From Streptomyces sp. GESEQ-35 (lineage in GTDB: Bacteria; Actinomycetota; Actinomycetes; Streptomycetales; Streptomycetaceae): a DNA stretch of 64,000 bases. The stretch lies in assembly GCF_017948485.1 (NCBI RefSeq), contig NZ_JAFFSX010000039.1:1-64000 (forward strand), written 5' to 3'. A program made the position numbers and the translations under genes. The notes beneath the pieces are model-generated. The model made no database searches, was not told where the DNA came from, and saw only the letters and a list, made by a program, of their open reading frames with translations. Positions 62,056-64,000 of this stretch are shown here, in pieces (position 1 is the stretch's first letter; each line of letters opens with the position of its first letter).

Positions 62056-62711
62056 AGCTTCTCCTCCGAGGCCTGGACGTACACCGCACCACTGCCGCTG
62101 AGCTCCAGCTGGAACGCCTCGCCCGACCCGCGGCCCACCATGTCCCGCCAGCCCAGCGCGGTCGACAGCTTGTTCCGCACATCGCCGTGATGTGCCACAT
62201 ACGCCTGCGGGTCGACATGGACGGGCCGCTGCGGGGTGATCGGTATCTCGAAGACACCGCCGTGCGCCATCACCGCGACCGCGCCCTGCCCCTTGAGGGT
62301 CGTCGTGAACAGCCCCTGCCCCGACACCTGGCCCCGCACCATGCCCATGACGCCGCCCTGGGATCCCAGGAACATCGTCCCCTGCTGGAGCGTGCCTTCG
62401 AAGGCGAGCAGCCGGTCCGCCTCCACGCACAGCGTGTCGCCGGCGAGGTTGATCACTTGGACATGGTGGCCGCCGTGCCCGAACAACACAGTGCCGCTGC
62501 CCTCGACCGACATCAGCGGGGTGTCCTCATTGGCGACCCGGCGCCCGATCATCGACATGATCCCGCCCGAGCCACCCGCCATATTGGGCGTGAAGGACAC
62601 CTCACCCTTGTACGCGAGCATGGCCCCGCGCTGACTGAACAGCCGCTGCCCCGGCATCACAGTCGCCTCGACCATCTTCGAGTTGATCTCACGAAAGCCC
62701 ATGTCACACAT
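62052..62711 (-). CDS. AIM24 family protein, second gene of a triplet
   Basis: 219-residue AIM24/DUF124 protein. FSQRGAMLAYKGEVSF, GTVLFGHGGHHVQVINL, LLAFEGTLQQGTMF and GQGLFTTTLKGQGAVAVMAHG are family strands. Start at the ATG at 62711 (MCDMGF), inside the 3' end of the first gene; ATG at 62702 is equally possible. Overlap at both ends shows strict coupling with its neighbours. Confidence 0.9.
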   Translation of the reverse strand: MCDMGFREINSKMVEATVMPGQRLFSQRGAMLAYKGEVSFTPNMAGGSGGIMSMIGRRVANEDTPLMSVEGSGTVLFGHGGHHVQVINLAGDTLCVEADRLLAFEGTLQQGTMFLGSQGGVMGMVRGQVSGQGLFTTTLKGQGAVAVMAHGGVFEIPITPQRPVHVDPQAYVAHHGDVRNKLSTALGWRDMVGRGSGEAFQLELSGSGAVYVQASEEKL

Positions 62712-63336
62712 CCCCCGCGACGGTGTTCCGCTCGCTGGGCTGCACATACACGAGCCCATCCCCCTCGAACCGGATCTGGAAGGCCTCGCCGCCGCCCTCG
62801 CCCATGAACGTGCGGAACGTCACACCGGACTGGAAGGACTGCCGCAGATTCCCCTGATGCGCAACGTAGGCACCCGGATCAACACTCAACGGAAACTGCG
62901 GACTCACCCGCAGCACCACCGCAGGACCATCGGACATGATCGCCGCCTGCCCGTGCCCTTCCACAGTCGTGGTGAACAGCCCATTGCCCTGCGAGGCGCC
63001 GCGCATTCCAGTGAAAGACGTGCCCGTGCGCAGCCCGCCGTCGGTCGCCAGCAGGTTGCTCGACTCCACGTACAGCTTGTCCCCCTGGAGACTCACGAGG
63101 TTGATCTCGGACGCGCGGTCCGCGAACCAACAAGTCCCCTGCCCCCTCACCTCCATCACCGTCATCTGCTCGCCGGTGATCCGCCGCGTCACCATCCCGC
63201 GGACGCCCTCACCGCCGCCGCTCAGCTTCTTGAAGGCCATCTGCCCGTCGTACGCGACCATCGAGCCGTTCTTCGCCTTCACGGCGTCCCCGGTCATGTC
63301 GACGGCGAGCACCTTGCTGCCTTGAAGTCGGAACAT
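62704..63336 (-). CDS. AIM24 family protein, first gene of a triplet
   Basis: 210-residue AIM24/DUF124 protein, starting MFRLQGSKVLAVDMTG. KAKNGSMVAYDGQMAFKK, GTCWFADRASEINLVSLQG, LLATDGGLRTGTSF and GNGLFTTTVEGHGQAAIMSDG parallel the second gene. The three proteins are clear paralogues and probably assemble together as the trimeric barrel does. The ATG at 63336 has only a weak ribosome site. The promoter should lie between 63337 and 63528. Confidence 0.9.
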   Translation of the reverse strand: MFRLQGSKVLAVDMTGDAVKAKNGSMVAYDGQMAFKKLSGGGEGVRGMVTRRITGEQMTVMEVRGQGTCWFADRASEINLVSLQGDKLYVESSNLLATDGGLRTGTSFTGMRGASQGNGLFTTTVEGHGQAAIMSDGPAVVLRVSPQFPLSVDPGAYVAHQGNLRQSFQSGVTFRTFMGEGGGEAFQIRFEGDGLVYVQPSERNTVAGDV

Positions 63337-63528
63337 CGCCACGATGCGAAAATAGCCGGACGCGCTGCCCGCCAACAGGCCCCACAGGTGGAGACCGACC
63401 CTGATCGCACCCCTAGGGGCGAGAGGCCCGCACCCCCACCCAGACACCCACGCAACTGTTTGCCACAATGGGCGCACGTTTGTGCCCGTGTTCACAAGCA
63501 GCCGAGCCTCTCCCACCGAAGGTGACCC

Positions 63529-63873
63529 GTGGACCTCAAGACCGCCGCCGCCCTCCGCCGCCTCCGCCTCGTCTCGGCCCCCGAGGCCGTCTCGTTCCTG
63601 CTCCTGCTGGTCTGCTCGGTGCTGAAGCGGACCACGGACTTCAACGCGGTGCCCGTGATGGGCATGATCCACGGCGTCCTCTTCATCCTGTACGTGATCT
63701 TCTGGGCGGACGCCTGGAACCGAGTGAAGTGGCCCCTGAAGACCGCCGCCCTGTACTTCGTCCTCTCCGTCCTGCCCACCGGCGGCTTCTTCGCCGACCG
63801 CAAGCTCAAGCACGAGGCCGAGAACGCGGTGATCGCCTCCCGCGCCCGCAAGGAAGGGATCGTGAACGCGTGA
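63529..63873 (+). CDS. DUF3817 integral membrane protein
   Basis: 114-residue protein with three membrane helices (about 15-34, 41-64, 68-88) containing RLVSAPEAVSFLLLL and the HG motif of MGMIHGVLFILYV, characteristic of DUF3817. GTG start after GAAGGTGA. The stop TGA overlaps the GTG of the next gene. Function unknown. Confidence 0.87.
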   Translation: MDLKTAAALRRLRLVSAPEAVSFLLLLVCSVLKRTTDFNAVPVMGMIHGVLFILYVIFWADAWNRVKWPLKTAALYFVLSVLPTGGFFADRKLKHEAENAVIASRARKEGIVNA

Positions 63874-64000
63874 TCGTCGCCTTCTCCGTGACGCCGCTGG
63901 GTGTCGGCGAGGACGTAGGGGAGTACGTCGCCGACGCCGTCCGCGTCGTCCGCGAATCCGGCCTGCCCAACCGCACGGACGCGATGTTCACCTCCGTCGA
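63870..64000 (+). CDS. MTH1187 family thiamine-binding protein, N-terminal part (runs off window)
   Basis: 43 codons before the window ends. VIVAFSVTPLGVGEDVGEYVADAVRVVRESGLPN is a typical start of the YqgV/MTH1187 (DUF77) small thiamine-binding proteins. GTG overlaps the DUF3817 stop by four bases (GTGA). Truncated by the window only. Confidence 0.8.
   Translation, partial: MIVAFSVTPLGVGEDVGEYVADAVRVVRESGLPNRTDAMFTSV

Overview
The window is chromosomal DNA from a high-GC actinomycete, almost certainly a Streptomyces. The evidence is the codon bias, GTG/TTG starts, tightly overlapping operons, and a gene order I recognise from the Streptomyces core chromosome: lysA-hom-thrC-thrB-rho-rpmE-prfA-prmC-sua5-glyA-atpIBEFHAGDC, then nucS, filP-scy, mce-acetyl-CoA acetyltransferase-meaB. 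All family assignments come from reading the translations and motifs; no database search was possible.

Layout. (1) 1-2,600: probable right end of an integrated element. It holds the 3' part of a tyrosine integrase and two overlapping membrane-protein genes of lower GC, and it abuts the 3' end of a tRNA-Arg(CCG). (2) 2,700-9,650: a lone receiver protein, an ArgS-like protein without its catalytic core (NrtL), then the aspartate-family genes lysA, hom, thrC and thrB. (3) 9,650-22,100: rho, a secreted trypsin-like protease, an LCP wall ligase, and a translation/tRNA-modification run (rpmE, prfA, prmC, Sua5). The run leads into a phosphatase-like protein whose nucleophilic Cys is Ser, glyA and a polyprenyl-phosphate sugar transferase. 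(4) 22,400-30,170: the complete F1Fo ATP synthase operon. (5) 30,300-41,600: a DUF2550 protein, a DasR-type chitinase, a NarL-type two-component system, a cobalamin adenosyltransferase whose 3' end is duplicated next door, a 3-hydroxyacyl-CoA dehydrogenase, a STAS protein, a membrane-anchored P-loop protein with a long Ser/Thr/Pro tail, and NucS. (6) 41,600-49,200: an LLM-type oxidoreductase, a small Cys/His protein, two paralogous ABC-2 exporters in tandem, and a divergent MFS/TetR pair with twin operators. (7) 49,200-57,700: a 33-bp repeat array, the coiled-coil cytoskeletal genes filP and scy, a 176-bp nested inverted repeat, and the methylmalonyl/acetoacetyl-CoA genes. (8) 57,850-64,000: a secreted PepSY protein divergent from an OmpR-type two-component system, a MarR regulator, three consecutive AIM24 genes, a DUF3817 protein and the start of a thiamine-binding protein.

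Most of this is core metabolism and is not novel. No CRISPR array, transposase or recognisable defence or biosynthetic cluster was seen. The points most worth following up are the Cys-to-Ser phosphatase homologue, NrtL beside tRNA-Arg, the 33-bp array and the long inverted repeat flanking filP-scy, the duplicated cobalamin adenosyltransferase tail, the CRP-like palindrome before the atp operon, and a small family of dispersed REP-like hairpins.
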